A stretch of 64,000 nucleotides of DNA from Morinoia aosen. Lineage: Eukaryota > Arthropoda > Malacostraca > Amphipoda > Talitridae. Below are positions 1-9,971 of this stretch, piece after piece (position 1 is the first letter of the stretch; each line of letters starts with the position of its first letter). Made by a program: the position numbers and the translations under genes. The notes beneath the pieces are model-generated. The model saw only the letters and a program-made list of their open reading frames with translations. It had not been told where the DNA came from and did not search any database. The stretch spans positions 69,066,201-69,130,200 of the forward strand of contig CM059562.1 in the NCBI GenBank assembly GCA_030386875.1, written 5' to 3'.

Positions 1-14
1 TGCATATGTGTTAC

Positions 15-150
15 CTTTGAATACTCTCAAGTCAATCCTCGAAATTTGCGGATCACGCTTTACACGGACCAGGAATTTTGGCTTCGAGACACCGCTCGTT
101 GCGTCGCTTATCAGTTTCGTGGGCAGAAAAAGTCGTGACGCGAGTCCCAT
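15..150 (-). CDS. Possible exon of an unidentified minus-strand gene (runs off left edge)
   Basis: The minus strand is open from a Met codon at 150-148 to a strong splice donor (AAAG followed by GTAACA) at 15/14, giving 45 codons plus one base (phase 1). The start of the peptide, MGLASRLFLPTKLISDA, is basic, lacks acidic residues up to that Asp, and is rich in hydroxylated and hydrophobic residues, which would suit a mitochondrial targeting sequence. The rest (KPKFLVRVKRDPQISRIDLRVF) looks like ordinary folded protein. The frame stays open upstream of the Met to at least about 265, so this could also be an internal exon with an earlier start. A plus-strand frame (8-235) overlaps it but has no splice context. 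I do not recognise the family. The continuation lies left of the window. Confidence 0.4.
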
Positions 151-1387
151 TGAGATGCCGCCGGAGCGTGTCCGAGACACTTCAGGAGAGGCACGGCTAT
201 TACACTCATTGATTTTACCTCGGAAAAACTCGTAAATTGATGTGAGCGTAAGTTTTTTGGGGAATTGAGGTAACGTCGGTGTGAAATTTATTGCAATTCG
301 TGTATTGAAACCCAAGACCTTACCTGAATTGCACACAGCAATAGTAGAGTTGCTTCAGAGGAAGGCATTTCAAAACAGCGGCTCTGCAATTTGTAGGAGT
401 CGACAATGAATTAACGAATCTCTGCTTTGAAAATTGAAATCTGTGCTGGCTGTAGTCCTCCATGCAGAAAATATTGGATTTCAACATATTGGTTTGCATG
501 GGGCCGGTTTTACCATATCTTATTGATACAGAAGAATAAAGTATAGTAGAAATCAAGGAGCACCGTTCAGCATTTTTATTTTTATTTTCAACTGATTTCC
601 CAAATGCGAACCCTATTCTGCCGTTTGTTTGATTTTAGTTTTGTGTCTACACAGACTTCGGAGCTAAACTCTAAAAATAGCAAAGTATCTGGACCATAGG
701 ATGTTAAAAACTTATTATCATTGCCACAACAAGATGGCTAATTTGTTTTGCAGGAGTTGAGACTCATTTCGGAAGACTTCTCAAAACTTTTATTTTAAAA
801 TTAATTTAAATTAATTCGGAACTCTGACTGTGAACTCATATACTATTCCTTTTTCAGCTGCTACACTTCACCCAAATCGGTCTAATGAGAGTATCAGTTT
901 CAGTGCGACCCAGACATTCAAGTTAAATGCCTTGCAAAAGTCAAGGAGGAGAGAGCCTATGAAAATATTTACCAATCATGAATTAACTTTACTTTTCATT
1001 CACACTCGACTGCGGCCGTGGTCGTAATCAGTTACTAGTGCACCCACCGAGTTTTATCTTTTCTTGATTAAAAGGAAGAACCTTCCTTATCCTCCAACGG
1101 TCATTTAAACACACACAACGCTCGACAGCACATTGTATGTACACAGTTGGTCTGTACACTCCGGGCGTGGCACGATCGTCTCCTTGACCTCGTTCTAGTC
1201 AAGAAAAAATCATAGTTTTCTTTCACCGAACTATCATCTGATCCAAATGACGTATTGTGTTACCGACGTTTTACGAGCCCGATTTTTTCCCGGCAAAAAT
1301 GATGATTTTTTTCAACGCGCTTTTTAGCAGTTGCCTTGACGGATAAAAAAATGATATTCGTAATTCAAAAAGTGAACAATTTTTCAA
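151..1387. other. Stretch with no supported gene
   Basis: AT-rich sequence. There is a good polypyrimidine-AG at about 842-855 followed by a short open stretch on the plus strand (to 1026), but I see no matching donor, so I do not call an exon. Confidence 0.4.
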
Positions 1388-1812
1388 ACAATTATCGTCT
1401 CATCGGCTTTCATCGGCTTTTGAGAGTACAAATTTTCACAACAATATTTATTTCATTCTAAACGCAAAAAAAAAACATTTAGGAAAGATTCCATTGTTAT
1501 TCATTGGCAAAATTGAGGATAAATTCAATTCGAAATTCAATTTTCGGTTAATATAATGCAGTTCATCTACGCAGTAGGTGACAAAAATTAGATATGAACG
1601 TCAGACAATCGTCGCATCGGTTTCTGAGAGCACACATTTTCATAACATTGATTTTTTTCTAAACGCACACAAAAAAAACTATTTGGAGAAATTCTGTAGT
1701 GAATCAATAGCAAAATTGAGGTTAAATTCAAATCCAAATTCAATTTTCGGTAAATATAATGCAGTGCATCCACGCAGTAGGCGACACAAATTAGAAATGA
1801 ACGTCAGACAAG
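1388..1812. repeat. Two-copy diverged tandem duplication (~210 bp period)
   Basis: Copy 1 is about 1388-1603 and copy 2 about 1604-1812, head to tail. Shared blocks include AATATAATGCAGT, CACGCAGTAGG/TACGCAGTAGG and a closing GAACGTCAGACAA. The copies differ by scattered substitutions and small indels, so the duplication is not recent. The 88-codon open frame across copy 2 (1578-1844) is disrupted in copy 1 and is not called as a gene. Confidence 0.75.
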
Positions 1813-2683
1813 GAAGAGTTATACTTCCGCCGGCGTTGAGCTGACCAGCGCCGCTGGAGCTGCGCGTCAGAAGCGATGTTTATTGGAAGCATGACCTCAT
1901 GTGAGCAGTTCCGCTTGCAAAATAAGTAGCGTCCCAGCATAAGCAGAAGCAAATTGCATGCAATTTGTGTCGCAAGGCGTTCTTTTCACCACAAAATACA
2001 TGTGCGCTTATACTGCCAGATCATAAATTAGTTCTTTAGTTTAAATTGCTGTACCATAATAATCTGGGTCTTTACATCATGTTTCCACGCCATACCTGAA
2101 GTCTTCCTGCTTGTAAATTCCACCTACAAAACTATGTAGAGTACTCTTCACACCACAAAATAGGTTTGTTTTACATCTCAAGCAATAATTCACTTCTTCC
2201 TATTTTAGAAATTACATTTCAAAATCGAATGAGCAAATTTTTCAATTAAATATTCTTCTAAGAATATTGCAAACCACGTGTATGTTCATAAAAATGAATT
2301 TTGACTCATCTGTGTTTTAACTCAATTTGCAACCAAGAGAACATAGAGACCTTTCCCCTTCTTTAAGGGGAAAGCTCCTCTCATTTAACTAGTTGTATGT
2401 GATTAAATAATATGAGTTTTAATTGCGTACTATACTGTAGTTAATTTTTTATCCTGTATTGAAAATATCAATTTATCACCCAAAAGGGAAAGTTATGCTT
2501 GCCTTTCATTTTAGCGGCATGTTTTGGTATGTAATTTACTTAAACTAACATCAAATTTGAATACAGCTGATATCTCAAAAATTCTGATCTGGACAAAAAT
2601 TCTCTCGTTATGAAACACATCTTACAACAACAACAACAACATAAAAAAATCTTGCGTAAGTTTTGCCTGCACCTAACAACGCA

Positions 2684-2962
2684 TGTCTATTCAGACGAAC
2701 GCTGGACGAGATCTGGACATAAGCCCATCGAATATTCAGCTGGTAAATGCAAGAGTTTCGCTAATTTGGAAGTCCTCAAAAGCTCGTCACAAATAAACGA
2801 TAATTGATAATATTTTCACAAGCATCTTACAATGTATATCTATTTTAACGAGTGCTGGACGAGATCTGGATGGAAACCCATTAAACATTCAGCTGGTAAA
2901 TGCATGAGCTTCGTTGATTTGGAGGTCCCCAAATGCTCGTCACAAAGAAACGATAATGTTTT
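2684..2962. repeat. Two-copy diverged tandem duplication, 153-bp period
   Basis: The motif GCTGGACGAGATCTGGA occurs at 2701 and again at 2854, 153 bp apart. Similarity continues through CATTCAGCTGGTAAATGCA to CTCGTCACAAA. On the plus strand both copies can be read as a related peptide with shared WTRSG, KPI, SAGKC, SF, LEV and SSQ, because the period is a multiple of three. Neither copy has clear splice sites that would make it an exon. It may be a decayed coding duplication or simply repeat DNA. Confidence 0.65.
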
Positions 2963-4144
2963 GTCCGAACGATAATACTTTGTTTAAGTGATGTGACCGC
3001 AGGCCTGCCGACCGCAACCTTCACCACGCCTCCTCCAATGTACTCGGGAAAGCTCAAGGAAAAGAATGCTTCATGCACGGTAGAAAATTATCTCAAGCCA
3101 CTCACATGAATCTCCGATATGCAAATGAAGGAAGCCTTCGAGTCAAAGAATGCTTACTGCTGACCTTCTTTCTGTTTGCTATCAGGATCACCCCGCAGTT
3201 CTTTTGTAGTTTCGATGTTCTTTGAGTTAGTCGTCAAACTGTGTTGTGTTGTGCACACATCAATATTTGCAGTCCACATCCTCATTGAAATATCACTCGT
3301 GTCACTTGTTTTAGAACATAAATTTTCTTTACACACCTCCCGAAAACTGCTTCTCGCATACGCAGACAAATACCTTCATTGCAATGGATTCAAATGAATT
3401 TAATCCAATTATATATTCCAGAAAGCAGTACAAATCACTTCCAAATACCCGTATTTATGGATATGATTTATCTATGGATACGTATTTGTACCAAGTACGC
3501 GCGCTCACCTTGGTGTAGTTATGAAATTCTATATTTTTTACCACGTCTCGGCCTAATTACATTGGGCCTCTGCCTACCCTACATCTCGCCCCATGTATCT
3601 ATTAGAAGCTACAAGAGCGAAAGTCTTCCTCCCGAGTGGTGCCATTAACCTTTGGCAACTGTCAGGTCGCGGGGCTGTGTGCGGTTGCCCGCTGTAGCAA
3701 CTGGCAACACGGGCACAAGGTCGTGCTACGAGTTCACTCTACAGCATGTGCTCTGTTTCTGGCATGGGCAGTGGCAATGAAATACCACTAAGTTGTTTAG
3801 TTTTCGCTTTGTTGTTTGAAATATTCGCAGTTCCCGAAAGGATAGTTCAGTGATATTATAATGCACATCACATTTGCTTAGAAGCAATCTAACAACTTTG
3901 TAGCATCTAGTAGCTAATTAGAATAAGTATACCCTGGCAGGATCAAGTACTTTATCTGGAAAGCACGTCGTATTGGGGCCTTGTATTACGATGTTTGAAT
4001 TAGGTTCGAACTCTAATAACCTACATTTTCGCATGCACTCATGTATTGCGGCTCAAGCGCTATAGTTCGTAAAAGTTTAAACCTCCTTTCTACAATAATT
4101 TCTAAGCAGCGCAGAAGTTAGTCTGATTACTCCTTTTTCCGCAG
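2963..4144. other. Stretch with no supported gene
   Basis: Contains several short unsupported open frames (for example 3176-3397 plus). A somewhat GC-richer patch lies at 3545-3780. No splice-bounded exon or repeat was recognised. Confidence 0.35.
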
Positions 4145-4198
4145 ATTCAAGACTTGACGCCTACAAATTATATCAATAAAATGCTGAATACATATTGG
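4145..4198 (+). CDS. Weak candidate internal exon upstream of the hexapeptide-repeat exon
   Basis: A good acceptor (CTCCTTTTTCCGCAG) is followed by 18 codons reading IQDLTPTNYINKMLNTYW and then a possible donor GTACCT. The exon would be phase 0 at both ends, compatible with the phase-0 start of the exon at 5227. The same frame reaches a stop shortly after the donor. There is no homology support; it is listed only because phase and acceptor fit. Confidence 0.25.
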
Positions 4199-5226
4199 GT
4201 ACCTCCTGAAATAAATCAAGTGATGAGCGTATGATTGATTTCTTATAACAGCACTTGTTTTCAAGCAAATATCAACGCCAGTTTGAACTAACTTCACTTC
4301 TTATAGCACGCTTGTAATAGATCTAACTACAAAAAAATTACAAAATAATTCACCAGAAACATTGCACAACGCACACGTTCAAAACTCGCTAGTGGATCTT
4401 GCCTCATCTAAGCCTTCGACGTCGGCAAAATTACAGTGCTTGGGAATATGCCACGACTTAAGATAAGCTCTATAGATCCCATATAAATTGATGGGATACA
4501 TGGTATTTCCGATACAGTATTTTACATACTACTGACGTTTTTTAGGAATAGTAAATTTATCGAATCCATGTTTTTTTTACATATGATTAGCTTTCGTGGA
4601 ACTATGATGAAGAACTTGACGCACATTTTGCGCTAGCTGATCAGTTTGACACGCATCATAGTTTTCTTTACTCAAGTGGTATCGATGTTCCTCTCGCTTG
4701 TCACTGTAGAAAATGCCTATGTGTCGATTGGTGTAGAGTACACTCTGTCGTAATTGACTGGCAAAACAGTTCATTCAAACCCTTTAGATTGTTTCAAGTA
4801 TGGGTTTTTTATGCTTGTATGGAAGCGAAAAAAACTGGCAGTCTCTTTCTTAATTGAACTTCTTCCTCTTCCCTTATGTTACTTTTCCATAGGACTTAGG
4901 GGTGTGGGAAACGACAAAGTATGCTGCATGTTATAAGGCAATCATTTAATAGAGTATAGATCAAGGCCCGCCCAAACCCTTGTCCGTAACCGAGTAAAAT
5001 GACTTGTTTAATGGAGTATCTGATCTTCACTGAAAGTCATGGATTGGAAACTATTAGAATGATCTTGAGAAAAAACTTTATAACTCTGAATTTATTTTAT
5101 GGGGTTCCTAATGAGGAGAAACTACTTCTTTACATTTGCTTTTAGCCTTACTAACTTAAGCAAAACAGTGTGGTTGAGCAATTGCTAAGGCCTAAAACTG
5201 AATGAACATTGTTTTTTTTTTCTCAG

Positions 5227-5529
5227 GCTTCCTTCAACCGAGGAACGGGACAGCAGTTCTTCATACGACCAGAGAGCCGCGAAATTTTCGACACCCGAGA
5301 AATTTTGTCGTCCCGGGAGTTTTTCGACACGCGAGAGATTTTGGATTCCAGGGAGATTTTCGATTCTCGAGAGCTGCTTCGATCCCGTGAACTCTTTGAC
5401 ACTCGCGAGATTTTGTCGGGTGAAAATTTTGCATTGAACAACCGACCTGTGTTCGGGAGTTCCGTGAATGACTTTGACCGGACGGACGAGGTCTTCAGCT
5501 CTGAAGTATTCTTCCGGGGCCGGAAATGA
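5227..5529 (+). CDS. 3' terminal exon of an unknown gene encoding an Arg-Glu hexapeptide repeat
   Basis: The exon begins after a textbook acceptor (a T-run then TCTCAG, ending at 5226) and runs 100 codons to a TGA at 5527-5529, with a poly(A) signal 20 bases later. The frame opens ASFNRGTGQQFFIRP. From 5278 to 5421 it encodes exactly eight tandem hexapeptides, 18 bp each, of consensus R-E-[ILF]-[FL]-[DSR]-[TSG]. The invariant Arg is coded by CGC, CGA, CGG, AGG and CGT in different copies and Glu by GAA and GAG, so the residues are conserved while the DNA has drifted. That pattern is expected of selected coding sequence. The tail is acidic-aromatic (DFDRTDEVF) and ends FFRGRK. Upstream exons are not securely placed. 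I do not recognise the family and assign no function. Confidence 0.75.
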   Translation, partial: ASFNRGTGQQFFIRPESREIFDTREILSSREFFDTREILDSREIFDSRELLRSRELFDTREILSGENFALNNRPVFGSSVNDFDRTDEVFSSEVFFRGRK

Positions 5530-5549
5530 TAATACGAGGATACCTCTCC

Positions 5550-5555
5550 AATAAA
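5550..5555 (+). terminator. Poly(A) signal AATAAA
   Basis: Canonical AATAAA begins 20 bases after the stop codon of the hexapeptide-repeat exon and is followed by a T/G-rich stretch (TTTATTTCCTTGGT), as expected of a cleavage and polyadenylation site with a very short 3' UTR. Confidence 0.7.
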
Positions 5556-7554
5556 GTTTATTTCCTTGGTAAATATTTATGATGAGTGAGATATAAATTA
5601 TTAGAGTTTATGAAAATATAGGTTTAAAATGAGAATTTGGTTTTATTATACACTGTAGCCACTCAGACGTTTTCACTTGCGTATGAGAAACGGAAGAATA
5701 TACTGCTCTAAATGAATTGATTACCATAGAACACTTAAACAATTTCTACACGGACGGCATATTTTGTCCATGCTCGGAGCGTAAACAGCATACTACTGGA
5801 TCAGAAATATACTCCTTGGAGCTCAAAGAAAAATTCGAAATGTTTTCCGGGTGAAATTAGTCTACTGAATGGAAATATGACTTCAGGCCTCAGAGGTCCA
5901 TAGCCATAGTATAGTTCAGATGAGAGAATAAGATTTTCCCGTATTTGATTTTACTTTTGATTACATTGCTAGGATCGCAAAGTGCATTGACCTGCTGAGT
6001 TGGACTTTATTTCATACCTATATCTTAACACTAATGTAACATATTTTAACTAATTTATAACCGTATTCATTAGTAAAATATTTAATACTCAAGATATTTT
6101 CCTCCGTAAATGTAAAAACTTCTTTTAAAATTAATTTAGGATTCTAGTCAACGAATTTATTGATACGGCGACTGAAACTGTTTAAAGGATACAGGTCTCT
6201 CATGTCTCGCTGCATAGATCGTACTGGATGAATAAAAAATAACCTTGCTTGTTCAGCAGCAACAAAAACGACTTTTCGGTTACTCCTTCATCCAACCATA
6301 ATTTAGATTATGATAACCTACTGATAATACTTTCAAAAGTTTGATGTGTCCATGTAAGTGTGATTTTATATGCATCTTTTACGGAAACGTGAGTCAAAGA
6401 ACATAGAAACTACCCCAGAAAAGTTGTGATACTGCTTGCAACATCTATCTGATATCGGAATATTTGTGCAAGAGGCATAGAGAAAGGCATAGAGGGCCAA
6501 TTGGCCTTTCTAGGCATAGAGTAAGGGCCAATTTTGTCATAGAATTTTGGGCCCACGAAAAAAGTTCTAATGGCTTCCTTACATTGGAGTTATTGAACAA
6601 GCTAATCTTTTAAGTTGTTAAAATCCACTTATTTCGTCGTTTGTGGGATTACTTACCACAGAGTCAGGAACTTTCTTCCTTATTTTTTATATTAGTGATT
6701 AGTTGAAATGTTCCTCAATCGTCCATCTTAGGAAGTTTCAGGTGCGGTTAACTAGTGTCTGCGGATTCTGATGACGTAAAATGTGATATTTAACTTTATT
6801 CAATGACTTTGAACGTGAATAACCTATTACACAAGGTGAAAAAATTGAACTTTTATGCAAGAGGTTTTTTTATAAATATCCCCTTGTATACATTCTAATA
6901 AAAAGGAAAAATATTCTTGTTGAATTATAGAAGCTGGAAGATTTGAAATATATTTACCCCGACCATGTAAAGTGATATAATTAAGACCCAGTAAAATTAT
7001 CGTCAAACAGAAAAAAGTTTATTTCCAAAAGAGTTAAAACATGAAATGTTAAAACAGTTAACAACTCTTGCGGTGTGATCTAAATAAGCCAAGATTGAGG
7101 CTTCTATTGCAACCTACTAGGAGAAGAACAAATTTTGAAGGAGTCAAGAACAAATAAGAATTTGGCAAACTTCTTAACTTAGGTTTTTATAGGCATCGGG
7201 ACTTAATTTAAGGAAATTAGATCATACATATCAATAGATAAATCATGTGTTTAAGAATAAAACTAAAATTCAAATAAGACAAAGAGAGGTTGAATGATTG
7301 GTTCAAAAATGTTGTGCCAAACTTGACAAGTGACATATTAGAAGAAAATAATTAGAGTGTCATATAACTAATCTATGTTTCTGTTAGCGACGTCAAAATT
7401 GTACGTTATCCTTTCATTTTATATTAAACTTCTAAATGTATTATAAAATGATAAAAAATATTCAAGCACACCATCCATGCCCCAGTTCCCGTTCACTTTA
7501 ATTGATAAATCGAAAAACTGAAGACCCCATTTCACTGTTAGCTCAGTTGAACAC
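5556..7554. other. Intergenic AT-rich stretch
   Basis: No exon, RNA gene or strong repeat seen. A small local duplication (GGCATAGAG, GGGCCAATT) sits at about 6473-6535. Confidence 0.4.
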
Positions 7555-7660
7555 CTAGCACACCTCGTATAGTTTGTCTATTATAGTACACCTCGTATGG
7601 TTTGTCTATTAGTACACCTCGAGTAGTTTGTCTATTAGTACGCCTTGTATGGAACGTTTG
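7555..7660. repeat. Short degenerate tandem repeat (~30 bp unit, 3-4 copies)
   Basis: The unit TAGTACACCTCGTATGGTTT plus GTCTATTA repeats from 7555 to about 7660 with substitutions (TATAGTTTG, TATGGTTTG, GAGTAGTTTG). The open frames on both strands across it (7538-7786 minus, 7602-7793 plus) are by-products of the repeat. Confidence 0.6.
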
Positions 7661-9670
7661 TCTAAGGTGCGTCTTATATAAGAAAATTTTAAAACCCAGT
7701 ATGTTGTCATTCATCTCATGTATCAACTTTTTTGGAAATAGACGGCTTTTCTTTCTTTCTTTTCTTGTGCTAAAAACGAGCGCCATTTCATGAGGTTCTT
7801 TAATTAAAGGTACACAATAAGTTGGGCTAACATAACATTATCTTGGTATATATTTTGTGATACAAAAGCAGGGCGTTTGACTTTATTCAAGAATGTTCTC
7901 AGTTCATTTATTTGCTTTTGCAAGGTACATTTGCCAGAGCGGACCACTCCTCGGGTGATGTCGAAAAAGAAGAAAAGAGGTAACAGCGGGCTGAAAGATG
8001 TTTGTAAGATAGCTTTCGGAGTTTATTTTCTTAACTTTCTGAGGAGGCCAGGTTTGTCTAGCTATCAAATGAGAAGAGTTGGTAATTTGTTTTCTAACTA
8101 TTTTTGTGCGGAGTGAAAGTCTCAACGGACTTTTCGCACAAATTTCCAGAATTAGTAAAGACTCGTAGTTGGCAGAAGTTTGGATGATCGAGTGATAGCT
8201 TTAAGAAATTTGGGAACATTTTCAAAGGTAGATTCAATGGGGACACCCAGAGAGACTAGGCCGCCGTTCTCGGAACAGAGGCAAAATGCTAAAGTAAACA
8301 TAACGCTAGGAGTCTAATCCTTATCTCTGAAGTGTCAAGTCGCCCACTCTCCGAATTAAGAAAATACAAGAAAAGGATACGTGGTAGGATCCTGCGTTAG
8401 AGTTTGTTATAAGTTTTCAAACCATCACTAACGTGACTGTAAAGTTTGTTTTATCAAATAATCGGAGAGCGTAGAGCAATAAGGCCAATTGTCAAGATAT
8501 TCTTAGGTTCTCTTGCTTAGATCTCGGACGTCATGTTCTTGCGAATTCTAGTTACACTCGTCTTGAATTAAATTTACTTAGATCATGTTTTTAAGTAACA
8601 ATTTTTCCATGCTGGTATTGGAGGGCGGGAAAATTTGTCAAAATATTTAATATGGATATTTTGAACTTAAGATCATTTAAGGACAAAAAAAAAATGATGT
8701 GTTTAGAATTGATCATGAGCGTAGTACAAACTACCTCAGAACAGTTTAAACGTAAAATGCTGAGCTAGCTCGTCAAAAGCAACGAATTAGTTTGGGTTTC
8801 ACTCCCAACCCGCATGCTAGTAATAAACTGGATAACTATAAAATTATAGCTGCCAGTGTGACCAAAGAACTAACATTGATAATTTCAAAGTTGTAGGTAA
8901 AGTTCATTGAATTTTTACTGAGGAGAGTAGCTCATTAACTACTAAATTGAATTTAATTGAAAAAATATAAATTTAATTTACTCCTTGACAGAGAATCCCG
9001 GTTTTTTCAATCAGCTAGCACCATTTACTCTTAACCCCATGAACAAGTGGTTCATTGACAAGATGATAATGAAAAAGCGAGATTGCTTTTCATTGAAGAT
9101 AATGAAAAAGCCTTGTGCTTGGAAGCTAATTCAATTTCAAAATCGAGCAACTAATAAAGTTTTCAAAGGGGTTGATTCCCACTCCTTAGCTTACAGATTA
9201 GTAGGTAAGAGCGCTCTCCTTTCGCTGGCTTCGATGATTCGAAGTGTCGCTGACAATAGTGATTTTCTGGTTGAGAAAAGGATAGAATTAAGCTACTGGA
9301 AAATAAGAGTTAGTTAGAATTTCTGTACTAAACCACGGTGCTTGAAACGGGTCATGACTCATCTTTTAACTATAAACAAAATAGAAAAAATTTACAATTG
9401 GAGTCTTGAAATTTAAAACCAAAAATTATTTTCCCTCTTAAAGTCACAAAAAAGATAATTAGTGTTCTATTAGTGTTTTCATCATATGTTGCTGATCAGT
9501 TACGAGCGAGTTAATGGTAAAATATTTCCGAGTTAGCATAAATCCTTCGGCTGTAGTCAGTTCATTTGTGTATAAAAAATAAAAATGTAATATTTGTGAT
9601 ATAATTAAAGTAATATTTTCATTCCTATCAGTTATGACAAACAAAAATTTTCACAGTAAAAATTTTAGGA
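7661..9670. other. Intergenic stretch upstream of HMMR, nothing convincing
   Basis: The longest open frame (8985-9317 plus, 110 codons from a TTG) is AT-driven, has no splice sites and resembles nothing I know. No repeats of note. Confidence 0.4.
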
Positions 9671-9928
9671 GGTGCTATATTTTGTTTCTCACCAACAGCG
9701 AAAATGCGTTTCTGTTGTACTTGATTTGTTCTACCTTTGGCTGGCAACTTGGCAAGCTATGGCGCGTATTCAAACGCCGTTATCAAAAAAGTTGATCCTT
9801 GAGGCCACGGTTCCGTGTAGCAGCTGTAGGCAGGGGGTTATGATGTCATTATGATTGTTTATCGACGATCTAACATGTTATAGGTTAAGGAAAACATCTC
9901 AAATAATAGAAATTGAAATTACGTTAAA
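9671..9928 (+). promoter_or_regulatory. Presumed promoter and 5' UTR region of HMMR
   Basis: This is the sequence immediately upstream of the HMMR initiator. It contains a locally GC-richer patch (about 9740-9845) and a CRE/ATF-like TGATGTCA at 9841-9848. An in-frame TGA at 9914-9916 precedes the ATG, so no N-terminal extension is possible in this exon. No TATA box or mapped start can be asserted. Confidence 0.3.
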
Positions 9929-9971
9929 ATGTTCTCGAAGGCTAAAGTCAAGCGCTTCAATGAAGAAGTCG
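9929..9971 (+). CDS. HMMR: HMMR coding exon 1 (start codon)
   Basis: Encodes MFSKAKVKRFNEEV and the first base of a Gly codon, then donor GTAAGT (phase 1). It matches the conserved HMMR start (basic, then KRFN). The in-frame stop at 9914 fixes this as the first Met. Confidence 0.88.

Noticed and set aside
8985-9317. 110-codon plus ORF upstream of HMMR
   Set aside because: Starts at TTG, has no flanking splice or poly(A) signals and resembles nothing. Expected by chance in AT-rich DNA of this length.
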